Shown in pieces: positions 20,879 to 33,216 of a stretch of DNA of 64,000 nt. Position 1 is the first letter of the stretch. Each line of letters opens with the position of its first letter. The translations under genes were made by a program, and so were the position numbers. Location of the stretch: the NCBI GenBank assembly GCA_015680685.1, contig MNCI01002956.1, positions 88,840-152,839 of the forward strand, written 5' to 3'. The notes under the pieces are model-generated. The model made no database searches and had not been told where the DNA came from. It saw only the letters and a program-made list of their open reading frames with translations. The DNA is from Gnetum montanum. Lineage: Eukaryota > Streptophyta > Gnetopsida > Gnetales > Gnetaceae.

Positions 20879-23800
20879 ATGATGGCTCCAAAAAAAAATG
20901 CAAACACCTAGCACTCACTAATGTCGATGAAGTGAAGGAAACCTTAGGGTGCATGACGCAAGCGCACATCGTAGTGCGAGAGAAGACACCATTGACCTGG
21001 TAGGTTGCTATGCCTCTTCTATTTCCTCATGTTTCTGTTATTATTTTTGTTTTTCTTGTTTTTGTTTCTGTGATTTTGTTTTAGCTATCTATATTATCTA
21101 TCATCATGTTCTCATTGTTTTGGCCCTTACACCATCACTGTCATCATTTCGGTGGTGATGGATGTACAGATGCTATGCTAAGGTTGCATGCAAGGTCGCC
21201 TAGACCGCCATCACTGCAGTTGTCATTATCATAGAGGCTTGGATAGTTTGACCCACTTGGCATTCAAATGGCATAGCATAGGACCCTTAGGAGGGTTTGG
21301 CCTCATTCGATGTGACACTGTAACATGTGTTCTGTCAGGGCGTAATGTTAATTGCTTTGTTAGGGCTAATCGCTCTGTTGCTATGCTAAGCTAATTTTGC
21401 TATGCTATTTCCTTTCTATTTTTTCTACGCTATGTGCATGAAGACAATTGTGCTACACTATTTGCTAAATGCTAGTTTTGCTACGCTATATGTGTGTTTC
21501 ACCTAGACATGATGCTAACATTTGCTATTGTGTTGTGCAAGGTAGCGCTAAGGCCAATTTTGATTATCCTAGAAATTGTAGGGGTCCTGTGTTGCATGAG
21601 CAAACCACTGGCCAATGTTCCTCTATCCCATACACGTGTGGGGTGGGAGGTGGTCTAGTTTCGAGAGGGAGCACAAGAGTTCCTACAATTCCTCCTCCAA
21701 CACTTCAGTGTGATCCTTTGATCACACCTGGCGGAGGAGGTAGCAGCCGCCATAACAAAAATCCTATTGCCTTGGGCAAATAAGGGTATTCTGAGATTTT
21801 TGATAGATGGAGCAATCAGCAATGGGCAGGGAGAAGGATCCAGTCAACACCTCACAAATTTGAGGTGCTTGGCATGGATCTAGGATATGACTAAGTATAA
21901 TTGCTACCATCTCTACAACACTTTTTTTATTGCACGTCATATGGGAACGTGCTTCCAAAACCCACCAAGAACGATCTACAGTGCTAGTAGGTGAGCTTTG
22001 TAGCCATGTTCCGCTACGCTATGTAATGTTTGTCAACACTAGCCAAATGTTAACGGTGTGTTTTTGTTACCAGGTTTTACATCAATGAGGAGGGGCTTCA
22101 TGGTGACACGGATGTGTTGACCATAGCACAGATGGCACTGCGAGAGTTTTCTTCTGCTAAGAATATGCACGTAGGTGTCATAGGCTAGTGCGAGGGTGAG
22201 TACCAAACCTATCTAACCTGGTATCTCAAACTCTACAACAGATGCAAGGAGGTCGGTTGGTTGGATGAGGGATGGGTACCCTTTAAACCGATAGTCGTTG
22301 AAGATGTCTTGGTTAATCTTCCACCATTCCCGTCACCATTTAAGCCTAGTGAGCTAAACAGTAGTTACTGCATGTTCAAGTGTCATTGGTTTTTTTCCTA
22401 CCATTGGTGCTTTGCCTAACCTATTTTTTACTTTTTTGTGTTTTTTTTGCTAACTGCTTTTATGCAAACTACTATAGGGATGAAGAAGTCCCAAGATGTG
22501 ACAATGATAACCTATGCAAACTAGGAGGCCAACATATACTTTAGGTACAAGAAGGTAGACGAGAGCCAATGTTGCATATGCAGCATGGCCTCGGAATCCC
22601 TGCTCAAGCATCTTCAAGATGCTAGGCTTATGGATTTGTTCCTTGCGTAGAATCCAAGCATCCCCACTGCTAAGATGCTCGTCCTAGTTGACTCCTTTTC
22701 CAACAAGGCAGACCAATTCCGCACATGTGTACATGATGTGTGGGTTGTCATTGAAATCAATGACCAACTATTCATGGACCTTTTTGGTGTCCCTGCTAAT
22801 GGTCCCCTCATAGGGTTAAAGATTAAGAAAGAGGTGAACCATCAGAAGGAGGACATTGAGGACTGTCTAGGGATTGCAAAAGAGTGAAAGGGGATCCCTA
22901 TGGAGAAGGTCAGGCTGAGACCCACCAAAGAGATTTATCCCATCTTTCGTGCTCATGCTTTTCCCTAGCTACTTTCCCAAGGAAAGATCCTTGGGATTGA
23001 GCAAGCTTGGGTGATGTAGGAGGTCATGGAAGAGGGGCCTCATTAGAACTCGGCTAGGTATCTATGCAAAGGTCTGCAAACTGAAATCATGGCACTTCAT
23101 AAGAATCAAGAGTCCTATTTCAATGTGCACTATGCCTTTTACATAGCCTATTTGTGATGTTTCACAGAGTTTTTGGTAGTCCACGAGAATGGGATCTAGG
23201 TTATGCGAAATCGCAATCAGATTTCCAAACCGTGGATCTGCCAAATCCTCCAGACCACCTGAGCCCAAGATCCCTTAGAAGCTATTGGGGAGTCATTCTC
23301 TATGACAACTAAGGATCAGGTGGCCCATAACTTTTGTGGCTAGGACAGGGTAGGAGAGGCATCCCCTACTGCTACTAGTAGCGTATTGTATAGGAAACGT
23401 CTCATCGTCGAGATAGTGGCCACCAAGATGCGACGAAAGAGGCCTCAACCAGTTGAGGAGACCCTCCACACAGAAGAAGAAGAGGGGAAAACACTGCAGT
23501 TTAAGCTATGTAGGACGCAACCCCCCATCGATAAATGCTTTTTCTTATGCTTATTTCTTCTCCTATTTTGTTAATGCCTACTACGCTATGCTACGCTAAG
23601 TAGTGTATCATAGCGTAGCACATACTTTAAGCTAACTTGATTTAAGCTAATGCAAATATGTTTTTTGCTACCAGAGGAAGAAGAGGAAGAGGAAGAAGGT
23701 GACGAAGAGGTATCAACCCCCAAGATGGGGGTGACAAATAAAGACGCAGAGGTCCCAGTCTCAGAGGAAAGGGCCCTAGTCAAGAGGGAAGGAGATCCTA

Positions 23801-25473
23801 TCACTAGTGAAGGGGCTCTTATTGTTAACAAAAATCTTCCTACTAACGAGGAGGACATTTTTGGAGACAAAGATGAGTCTCCTATGGATGAAGAAGATGC
23901 TAGTGCCTCAAAATATAAGGCTCCAGCAAATAAAGAAGAAGCCTGCATCGACCTAGGAGGGACTTCTGCTAAGGATGCTGCCATCATTCTGAGTCAGAAA
24001 GGAGGGGTACTGCAATTAGACACTGGTGAGTTTGATGATATATTCGAAGATGTGATGATAGGCGATCCCCCTATTATCACCCCCAAGGGTTTACTGGGTA
24101 GGAGCCCTCATACTATTGTTTGCTTTACTCACAGCCTTATCACAGTCCACCTCGGTTGTTGTTGATGCATTTAGTTATATGACAGACACCACTATTAATG
24201 CTGCAGGACCCCTTTTGATTCACGTGGAACAATGGGCCAAGACCCTTGACAAGCTTATATTCATGCAGGGAGTCATCAATGACATGATCAACCACCTCAA
24301 ACAGGTCGATCCTGAAGTAGGTAAGTAGCTATGATAGGGGCTTTCATGTTGCTATGCTAGATGCCTTGAATTTGCTAACCTTGCTACGCTAATGTGACTG
24401 ATGTGCTCTTTATGTGGTCATATCCTCTCTACTCAAATGGGACCTAACACAGGTGTTAAAGATTGGTTTCATGCCTAAATTCCTGCCTGAAATGGCTGAG
24501 GTGCCTTGTCGCATATACAACGAGGCTAGCAAATGTGCTTTGCATTCGGCACACTCCTTGTGGAAGTGTAGGTGTGTGAATGAGGACCTATGGAAATGGG
24601 TCCAGAAGGCTAAGAAAGAGAAGGCTGAATTGAGCACCGAAGTGGGAGACCTCAAATCAAGGAACGAACTCCTCATGGTCCATGATACTAATGACAGCAG
24701 TTGGCGCACGGCTGTGATAAATTATGCTAGATATTGGATAGTTGTGCAACACAACAATGAAGCCACCTAAGAAATAATAGAATCACATATGCAGATGGAC
24801 TTGTTGGCATAGAAGAACCAATACTGGAAATATTACAGTGCGAGAGTTTACAAGTGGGGGAAGTCTCAGAAAAACCATAAACACATGTATAAACTAGAAC
24901 ATGCCACCTACTAGAAACTTTACAATGATGCTTCTATGGAGGCGTTTACTTATAAAGAATTTATAAATGTCATTGGTGCTTCTAAGGCCTATAACAAGTT
25001 CTTGGAGCAGGTAAAGGTCATTGAATCTCCTGAACGGGAAGTGGATCTTCCCACAGGTGAGACCGCTACTGCTTTCTTTTCTTCGGGACCACCAAGATGG
25101 ATGATCGTTGAAAAGGAGAAAGCTGCTGCAGATGCTAAACCAAGTTATAGGCATTGGGCATATATCATGAAGGAGGAGGTCTGGCACCACCTCAAGCTCA
25201 ATTTAGATCACATACCCTTGGAGATGGACACAAGGCCATCTCGGGTTGGTCACTTTATGTTGTGTTAATGCTTATGCTCTATTCTATCTTGCATGTGTTT
25301 CCCTAGCTAACTACTTCACTTTTACAAGGCAAGTTCCAGGGGAAGATGCAAGGCCCGCAAAGGGTGGAAATGAAGAGGCAGAAGAGGGCAATGTAGAAGA
25401 AGGCGATGCGGAAGGGAATGATGCAAGAGCAAACGATGCGGGCAAAGATGATGTGGGTGAAGACGACCCATGA
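20879..25473 (+). pseudogene. aORF-A: multi-exon antisense gene, homologue of aORF-I
   Basis: Exons by comparison with aORF-I: 20879-20999, 21541-21990, 22074-22360, 22478-23530, 23675-24097, 24135-24320, about 24415-25244, and 25329-25473. Matching pieces include ILIILEIV, FREGAQEFLQFLLQHFSVIL, SHLAEEVA and FQNPPRTIYSASR in exon 2; INEEGLHGDTDVLTIAQMAL in exon 3; DARLMDLF, LVDSF, LFGVP, EIYPIFRA, TEFLVVHENG and SKPWI in exon 4; a basic stretch KMRRKRPQP; a Glu run opening acidic exon 5; LDKLIFMQGVINDMINHLKQ in exon 6; coiled coil KAKKEKAELSTEVGDLKS and KWGKSQKNHKHMY in exon 7; acidic last exon ending GKDDVGEDDP. Intron phases equal those of aORF-I. Damage: a one-base loss in an A run in exon 1, about fifteen stops, a CAG-to-CAA acceptor before exon 2 and a GT-to-AT donor after exon 4. 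Function unknown; a nuclear role is only suggested by the basic stretch. Confidence 0.8.
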
Positions 25474-26203
25474 CAGCATGGGGTTTTTGAAATTTCAACC
25501 TTTTGTAAAATTTTTGCAAACATTGTTTAAGTGACAAAAAAAATTTGAATGAAAAAGGAGAATTTTGAAAAAGGCATTGTTTCTGCACTAACTTATGCAT
25601 TGTCTATGTTATCAATTTTATGTTATGTTTTCATTTTTGATGTTTTAGTTTTAGGCCATTTTGGGCCCCTGCTAGTTTTAGGCCATTTCAGACCATTGCT
25701 AGTTTTAGGCCATTTCAGGCCATTGCTAGTTTTAGGCCATTTTGGGCCATGGGATAGTTTTAGGCCATTTCGATCCATGACATGGTAGCATATTTTTAGG
25801 CCATTTTAGGCCATCGGATAGTTTTAGGCCATTTTGGGCCATGGTATGATAGCATATTTTTAGGCCATTTCGGGCCATGGCGTAGCATAGTTTTAGGCCA
25901 TTTCAAGCCATGGCATAGCATAGTTTTAGGCCATTTCAGGCCATTGTGGGGTAAAGTATTTTTAGGCCATTTCAGACCATAGAATAGTTTTAGGCCATTT
26001 CGGGCCATCGCATGGTAAAGTAGTTTTAGGCCATTTCAGGCCATCACATGGTAAAGTAGTTTTAGGCCATTTCAGGCCATCGCGTGGTAAGGAAGTGATA
26101 CGCTAACGATTTAGAGCATAGCTAATTAGTACCTAGCATAGATTGGATGGATGCAAAACAAAAATCCGGTACATGTAAAAAGGATGGTGATTGGGCAAGA
26201 NTG
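25329..26203 (+). repeat. Tandem segmental duplication, copy 1 (last aORF exon plus hairpin array)
   Basis: An approximately 0.87-kb block starting GCAAGTTCCAGG, holding the last aORF exon, the 3' region and a hairpin array, is repeated at 26204-27045. The copies differ by scattered substitutions and small indels. An undetermined base (n) sits at 26201, right at the junction, so an assembly join of two haplotypes is possible. Confidence 0.85.
25650..26095. repeat. Mini-hairpin array between aORF and protease, copy 1 (element A)
   Basis: About thirteen units of AGTTTTAGGCCATTTCGGGC type, 25-38 bp apart, often separated by CATGGCATAGCAT spacers. Arms are GGCC/GGCC. It lies past the 3' end of the antisense gene. 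Confidence 0.9.
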
Positions 26204-27045
26204 CAAGTTCCAGGTGAAGATGCAAGGCCCACAAACGGTGAAAATGAAGAGGCAGCAGAGGGCAATGTAGAAGAAGGAGATGAGGAAGGGAATGATGCAG
26301 GAGCAAACGATGCAGGCAAAGATGATGTGGGTGAAGACGACCCATGAAAGCATGGGGTTTTGAAATTTTCAACTTTTTGTAAAATTTTTGCAAACATTGT
26401 TTAAGTGACAAAAAAAATTTTGAATGAAAAAAGAGAATTTTGAAAAAGGCATTGTTTCTACACTGACTTATGCATTGTCTATGTTATCAATTTTATGTTA
26501 TGTTTTCATTTTTGATGTTTTAGTTTTAGGCCATTTCGGGCCCCTGCTAGTTTTAAGCCATTTCGGACCATTGCTAGTTTTAGGCCATTTCAGGCCATCA
26601 CTAGTTTTAGGCCATTTTAGGCCATGGGATAGTTTTAGGCCATTTCGATCCATGGCATGGTAGCATAGTTTTAGGCCATTTTAGGCCATCAGATAGTTTT
26701 AGGCCATTTTGGGCCATGGTATGATAGCGTATTTTTAGGCCATTTCGGGCCATGGCATAACATAGTTTTAGGCCATTTCAAGCCATGGCGTAGCATAGTT
26801 TTAGGCCATTTCGGGCCATTGTGGGGTAAAGTATTTTTAGGCCATTTCGGGCCATCATGTGGTAAAGTAGTTTTAGGCCATTTCAGGCCATCACATGGTA
26901 AAGTAGTTTTAGGCCATTTTGGGCCATTGCGTGGTAAGGAAGTGATACGCTAATGATTTAGAGCATAGCTAATTAGTGCCTAGCATAGATTGGATGGATG
27001 CAAAACAAAAAGCTGATACATGTAAAAGGATGGCAACTGGGAAAG
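26204..27045 (+). repeat. Tandem segmental duplication, copy 2
   Basis: Second copy of 25329-26203. It includes a second version of the last aORF exon (26207-26347, ending GKDDVGEDDP and a TGA) and a second hairpin array at 26522-26940 with about twelve units. It ends near 27045 where the protease side begins. Confidence 0.85.
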
Positions 27046-27149
27046 AAGCAGTGGGGTTGCTACACTATGCATAACTGCTTCTTGATCCATCGGGGATTGT
27101 GCGAGGCATAAGGTCAAGGTGATTTTCCAGGGCCTTCATCTATATCATT

Positions 27150-27730
27150 GTTCCCTACTTGGAAGGGCAACTCAGCCCATGTGTTTTTATTTTTTTAACC
27201 GGCTTGCTAAGCTAGTTCTCTTGCCAAACGGTTAGTATGTACAAAGACAGGTGCTTCATTCTTAGAGGTTACGACCTCTAAGCCCTACTCCATGTCTATG
27301 TTGTTGATAGCCTTTGTTGCTACCTTGTAGCCATGGATCATCACCTCCCTACCTGCATAGGGAAAATGGATCTCCTGGTGAATGGACAAAGAGATAGCCC
27401 TAAGTTGCACTAACCATGACCTTCCCAAGATCAGGTTAAACCCAAGCATCTCTTCCACCACAATGAACGTTGTGTTTGTGGGGAATTGGTCCCCTGCCAC
27501 AAAGTTAATATGGACTGTTACCTTCACCATGACTCATGCCCCATTGAATGACTTTAGGCATGATGTTGTTGTGGGTTTGATCTGGTCGACCAGACCCAAC
27601 TTATCCATAATAGGAAAAGGGATGACATTAGTGGCAGCTCCATCATCAATGTGTACTCTTCAAATCCTATGTTGGTTGACCCGAATTGTGATGAAGAGAG
27701 GTGTTATATTCACCTAACCCTTTTTAGGGT
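27150..27730 (-). pseudogene. Element A: aspartic protease domain
   Basis: Minus strand. VHIDDGAATNVIPFPIMDKL holds the active-site region (DDGA), then LKSFNGA, VAGDQFPTNTTFIVVEEMLG, FNLILGRSWL and IHQEIHFPYAGREVMIHGYK. It matches the protease of element I block by block. Stops occur at about 27530, after NGA, and near 27285. After it comes the duplicated hairpin and aORF block, not RT. Confidence 0.85.
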
Positions 27731-28235
27731 CTTCCCTAATGGAATCATCACAAAAGGTCAATTGGGATGGCTTTGGCTCTACAGACGCAGAAGGAAGCAT
27801 GATCGAGTGGATCGCCTTCTCTTCTGCTGGCATGTTCTTGTCAATCGGAATTGCCATTAACATGCAGACCAAAGCCTCACAATGTGTACTAGATGTCACA
27901 ATTAGGTCGTACAAGCTCAACGTAGTGTTTTTCTATTTTAGAGCTTCCTTGACCTGAGTGAGAACACTTAAGAGGTCTTGGCCACTTTTCGATTTACTAC
28001 CTTTCTCCTCTTCTATTCATCCCAAGAGACGAATTTCCCAAGGAGGGACAGTTTTGAATCTGGGTTCAGACCCTCTTAGATGAGGTGGCAAAGACTGTAT
28101 AGGCATAGCAATGTTCCTTTTTGGCAATGAGGACGTAGATGCAGGGGGTGAGGACGTAGCCTTGGAAGTACCTAGGGCTATACTTTCCCTTGACATCTCA
28201 CCTGTGAAGTGCACTTCTCATTTCCTAGGACGAGA
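27731..28235 (-). pseudogene. Element A: gag-protease connector module
   Basis: Minus strand. It contains KNTTLSLYDLIVTSSTHCEA and LVCMLMAIPIDKNMP, matching 7184-7620 of element I, preceded by a Ser/Pro-rich linker (SSPPASTSSLPKR). Stops at about 27715, 27920 and 28016 separate the pieces. Confidence 0.7.
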
Positions 28236-28239
28236 AGGC

Positions 28240-30735
28240 TACGATGCTGCCTTGTGTGGGGCAGGGGCTGTTGCATGGCTTGGCCCCCTGATAATGAATG
28301 GAGCTAATGGTGTTAGGGTACGAGGTGGTGGTGTAGTTTTGCTAACGGGTGGTGTAGGGGCGGATGCCCAGGAAGGGATTCTCAGGATGAAAGGTTGCTA
28401 CAGACTTTGATTCGCTGCTAGTGGTGTTGGTGCACTACGCTAAGGTACATGGACTACAAACGGCTACTAAGGAAGTCTAGGATTACTGTCAATGCCGATG
28501 GTGTTGATGATGTAACCAACATTGTTGGTGTTGAGGGGATCAGTGTAGATGTTTAGGGATTGATTCTTAGGGCATACTGGATTGCTTTCATCTAGCAAAA
28601 GTTTTTCCTGATCGATCTTCCTTTGGATGTCATCCTTTAGGCCCATACAGTAATATGTGTCATGACCACACTATTGATGGTAGTCATAGAACTTCTCTAG
28701 CTTAAAACCCTTAGGAACTAGGGGTTCGTTGGGCAAAGCCAACGAGGGGTTCTTGAGGAGTTCGCAGTACTACTAATGCTTCCAGGCTCCTTCTTCCAAC
28801 ATCCACTTATGTTGGATGTACCCCGTTGCCAGTAGTGACTTTAGAAGATCTTAAGACCTGATAGGCAATGGGGTGTACTTTGAGTGATCTTTATGCTCAA
28901 AGTTCGATTTGGGTGGTACAGATGTCTTAGGTGTGGATGTAGATGGTTGTAGTGCATTTTCCTGTTTGGGCGAGGGGTTAGCTATAGGTGTGGCCAGTTT
29001 TTTGTTGTTCTTGTTATCATTGTTGGGCTTGGCTTCATTGGTCATAGTGGCCACTATGGCTATTGTAGCCTTACCCTTGTCCTTATCCTTCTTTTTGAAG
29101 GTGTTCTTGTATGCAACATAGGCTAGGTCTTTGCTTGTCTTAGCCGCATCTTGTATACTCTTAGTCTAGGCGAAAGCCTAACTAAGAGTGCACGGAGCAA
29201 GGTAATACAGCTTAGACTTGATAAAGTCATTTACTACATCCTTAAAGATGACCAGCAAGTGGGCCTCCACGATGGGCTCGTGGATTTCGTTAAGGGTTGC
29301 ACTCCAGCGTTGGATGAACTTTTGGATTGGTTCCAGCAGGTCTTATTTTACGCTCATCAACTGATCCAATGTGACCTCTAGTCTCAAATTGTACTTGAAA
29401 TGTGTGATGAACTATGTTAGAAGCTCCTCTAGGGTTGATATGGATGAGCGTGGAACAGCATGGTACCAGTCCAGGGCTTTTCCTGTCAGAGACGTAGCAA
29501 AGACATGGATGATCATGTGTAGCCATTGTTGCAAAAGAAGGGACTCAGACCTAAATGTAACAAGGTGTGTGTTGGGATCCCCTTCCTTGTTGTATTTTGT
29601 GAAGTGAGGAAGTGACATCCCTGGAGGTAATGTTAATGTAGGGACTGTCGGCTTGATGTAATCATCCTAGTAGAAGTCCATGACTTGTACCGTATTAGAC
29701 CCAACAGCCTTGAGGCATTTTATTTCCTTAGTAAGGATCTAGATAAGCTAGAATGCTTGATATAGACCCGGGGATGATGTTGATGCTTTGGGAACTATTG
29801 TGGAAAATCCCATCTATGGACTAGTAGGGGCAGCAACGTGATCCATCAATGATGTCGTTGGGATAGCCCCTGTGAACTATGCTGCTGGTGCTATCCACCA
29901 CCCAGTAGGTGGTGCTATTGGAGCAGTAGCCGCAGGTTGTGCTAAGGGATGGGTCGTTTGCACAACCAGTGGAATAGACCATATTCCCACATTGGGTTGT
30001 ATCATTTTCTAGGGCTTGATAGGTCCGATGTCTAACGTAACCAGACATTTGGTTTGGTAGCGTAGCTAGAGGAGAAGTGATTGGGGTCCACCACATGGAC
30101 CAGCTTGGGCCCACCGTCGATGGTGGGATAGGTGTAAATGCAGAAATAGAGGTGGAAGCTACACACGACTGCGAGGTAGGTATTATATGAATGTGTGGAA
30201 GGGTAGTCGTGATTGGTGTATGTTGCAAAGTAAAAAAGGATTGGTGAAAATTCACTAGAGGAGTAGTGACCAAAGTTAAGTCAAGGGCATGGACATGTTG
30301 ATGCATAGAAGGAATGGTATGGCTACCCGTTGTTGGTGGAATTGTGGATTGCAACGATACCATTTTGATCATAAAGGAAGCAGCAGTATGGAGTGGGTTT
30401 ATCCAGAAGGATGGGGTATGAGAAATCATGGCAAGGTTGGTTTGACCCCCCCTGATCGAATTGGGAATCAAGTTTCCCCTATCCATCTAGGAAAGCCTTA
30501 TCATGATGAGATGTTGTGTTCTACAGCTCCCTAGACCTAATGACTTGGATCAATTGATCTAGAAGCCATTGGTTCATTTGCGTTAGTGGGATGGAAACGT
30601 AGGGAGTAGGAATAAATTCCTTCCTGTTGCAGTAAGCGAACTCAAAGCTACATTTGTCTTCGAGTTCTTGCACATATAAAGGTAGGTTTACCTGCACTTT
30701 AGCATAGAGAAAGTTGTATCACTCGTGCTGTTGGG
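28240..30735 (-). pseudogene. Element A: gag polyprotein
   Basis: Minus strand. The N-terminal module YNFLYAKVQVNLPLY and EFIPTPYVSIPL (30720-30590) matches element I. A Pro/Thr/Ser-rich stretch follows. The capsid-like core (about 29620-29200) has NTHLVTFRSESLLLQQWLHM, LTGKALDWYHAVP and FITHFKYNLRLE. Then come a Lys-rich stretch KKKDKDKGK, a broken zinc-knuckle-like YDYHQ.CGHDTYYCMGLK, and weak peptide repeats QPFVVHVP, QPFILRIPS and PFIIRGPS at 28280-28470. It is more damaged than the gag of I, with roughly fifteen stops. Confidence 0.87.
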
Positions 30736-31267
30736 CCAAGCCCTCAGGTCCCCGATTTTAGATCCTGAGGGATCAACATGGCCCCAACCCTAGGCTGAGT
30801 GGTTGTTCAGCACCTGTGATGCCTTGAACCATGAAGGAAACCTCAATGTTAGAGGTGATAGCAACGGTGCTTGGGGAAGTCATTTTCACAAAGCTAAATG
30901 AGCTTGCAAACGAGGAAAACAGGGAGATCAAAAAATGATCAAAGGCTTTATATCTTACAGGATTCCAAAGGAATCGTCGGAGCGACTGATCTGTACTACA
31001 TGTTGCATAAACAGCCAAAAAAGGGTGTCAAATTTATGTTAGTGCATGAAGGGGTAGAAAATTCATGCAAGAGTACTGTAAAACATAGAGTTAAATGGAG
31101 ATTGGAGGCTTTATGTCCTACAGGATTCTGAAGGAACTGTCGAAGCGACCGATCTGCACCACACAATGCGTAAACAACCACAACAGGGTGTCAAGTTTAC
31201 GCTAGTGCATGTTGAGGTGTAGAATGCTTACAGGACTACCATATAAAATGGAATAGGCACTAAAAGG
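30736..31267 (-). repeat. Element A: 5' leader with a 163-bp tandem duplication
   Basis: Between PBS and gag a block is repeated in tandem: unit 1 from about 30941, unit 2 from about 31104 to 31266. Both carry GGCTTTATNTCNTACAGGAT and CGAAGCGACNGATCTG-like sequence. The copies have diverged. No gene is seen. Confidence 0.75.
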
Positions 31268-31285
31268 CCCTCCTTCTAGCACCAA
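31268..31285 (-). promoter_or_regulatory. Primer binding site of element A (tRNA-Asn-like)
   Basis: Minus-strand TGGTGCTAGAAGGAGGGC, one base different from the site of element I, six bases inside the LTR. Confidence 0.8.
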
Positions 31286-31291
31286 AAAACT

Positions 31292-33112
31292 ATAGCAACC
31301 GAAGACGTCGAGAGCTGGAAACACCAAGAGGTCATCGGTCAGACAGTCTTAACCCCAAATCCGCATGATGGCCGTGTTGGATAAAACAGAAATAGGGTGC
31401 CTTAAATAGTCTCGTTGATCAGACAAGTACTTAATCGGTGTCACTAAATCTTTTGCAAATTTGTAACTTGAAAATAGTGTTTATAATGTAAAATAATGAT
31501 TATTATAAGCGAAAAAACAAAAACAATGTAAAATGTAGTGATAAACAAGAGAATAAAGTAAACTGAAGTTAAGAAATGCACCGCTTCAATGCTATGGCTT
31601 TACTTTGTCAAAGTGGATATAATTAGTTGCGTGATGCTGGGAAGCACAGAGATCCCAAAGATAACCAGAGACATTCAAAGCAAGCCAACTATATGCTTGA
31701 ATGCAGACTCAAAAGCTAACAATGCAAAATGCTACAAAAGAAATGGAAAGGAGCTAACAGAATACCAAACGGGAATGCTAACAATTTTTTTCCAACTTGC
31801 AAATTTTTTTACCCACAGGTTTACCCTTTGAATTTCCAATTTTCCAACTAATGCCAAAATTTTCCAACCCTTAGAGCTTCACTTGCAAGGGTATTTATAG
31901 GGCCAAGAGCACGTTAAAGATGCGGTTTCAACACCATGTGTCATGGACCCATAAGGTGTCGATGTTTCCATGCTACATGGACATGCAAAGCTGATTGATT
32001 GATGAGCCTGACACGCTACAATCATGTTGTCAAAACTGGAGTTGTTGAGGTTAGTTGTGCCAACATTGCAAACAAGGAGTGAAGTACACCGATGTTGCAT
32101 AGCCACTTCCTATGTTGTGCTACGCCATGGAGCATAGCATGTTTGGTGTAGCACAGTTGCCTACTACGTTATGCTACACCCCACCGCCTACTATGTTATG
32201 TTAGATTATTGAGCATAGCACATTAGCGTAGCATAGCTACTTGCTATGTTGTACTATGCTATGTAGCATAGCATAGCGTAGCCAGTAGTTTGAAGAATAA
32301 GTTTGCATTGGAGTTAATTGCAAGTGCTAGAAGCCTTTGAAGTGCATTCACTGGTTCTGCATGTTTGCTATACTATGCTATGCTACATAGCGTAGCATAG
32401 CATCGTAGCTAGCCTTAATTGTGATTTGCATTACAGATGTTTGAAGATCATGTTGGCAATCTGCAACCTTTACTCTTTGCAACGTGAAGCTTGTGAACTT
32501 GCTGACCCTGCAATTTGAGATGCCTTTTGTTGTTCTTTCATCATGCTACGCTGTGCTACATTGTGTAGCATAGCATAGCGTAGAAACCAACATAGCCTAC
32601 TATTTTGCTTAATCTTCCACTTTTCTAGAGAAGGAGCCTTGCTGAAGGACTTGAAGTTGAGTGAAGTAACTAGTTTTGAAAGGTTGGATGTGCTTGCTAA
32701 GTGCATCTGAAATGACTAAGTAAGCTAGGAATTTCTGTCTTGCTTTTGCTACACTCTGCTATGCTGCGTAGCATAGCGTAGTGTAGCACTTCATCCTACA
32801 ACTATCTTCTGAGGCTCATAGCATCGCGTAGCGTAGCAAACCTCTTTACTAAAAAACTTGCCAAACTATTTTGTCCAACTTGAGCACCATCAACAACCCC
32901 ATGCATTTCTTCTAAGTAGACTATCAGTTGGATGAACCACCCAGGTGGGCAGGCTAGAGAATCCATTGGGCCTATCAACATTATATGTAGAAAATTTTCC
33001 GAACTGGATAATATAAACTCAGAGCATCCATTTCTTGCCAAAGTAACATGACGTTGCCTAAATTCCAAGGACCTGGTGAAGCAAGAATGCCTTGAAAATG
33101 TAGGGTGTTTCA
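31292..33112 (-). mobile_element. Element A: 5' LTR
   Basis: 1,821 bp, partner of 13182-14992, starting TATAGCAACCG (TG lost to TA) and ending GGGTGTTTCA on the plus strand. Palindromic GCTACGCTATG/CATAGCGTAGC blocks recur at 32095-32840. A TATTTATAGGG box lies near 31891, followed on the sense side by the R/U5 part and the PBS. Confidence 0.9.
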
Positions 33113-33216
33113 CTAGGCTCGAGAGTATCCTATAATATTGCATCTTAGGTCAAGATATCATGTACCTGATATTGTGGCCACTCCAATATCAAAGCTTATG
33201 AAAAACATGATTCATC
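33113..33216 (-). mobile_element. Element E: Athila-like LTR, part 2 (5' end of the LTR split by element A)
   Basis: Starts with the second CTAGG (33113-33117). The reverse complement begins TGATGAATCATGTTTTTCAT and runs on with ATATCAGGTACATGATATCT, matching the start of the LTRs of B (49641, 58391). Joined to 12430-13181 across the duplication it restores one LTR, which shows that A landed in it. Confidence 0.85.

Noticed and set aside
23586-23987. 133-codon minus-strand frame rich in Ser and Leu
   Set aside because: It is the mirror of the acidic exon 5 of the antisense gene; Glu/Asp codons read as Ser/Leu on the other strand.
25650-26940. Regular short repeats with spacers that look like a CRISPR array
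   Set aside because: Units are degenerate, spacers are short and themselves repeated, the context is a plant retrotransposon, and no Cas-like gene is present.
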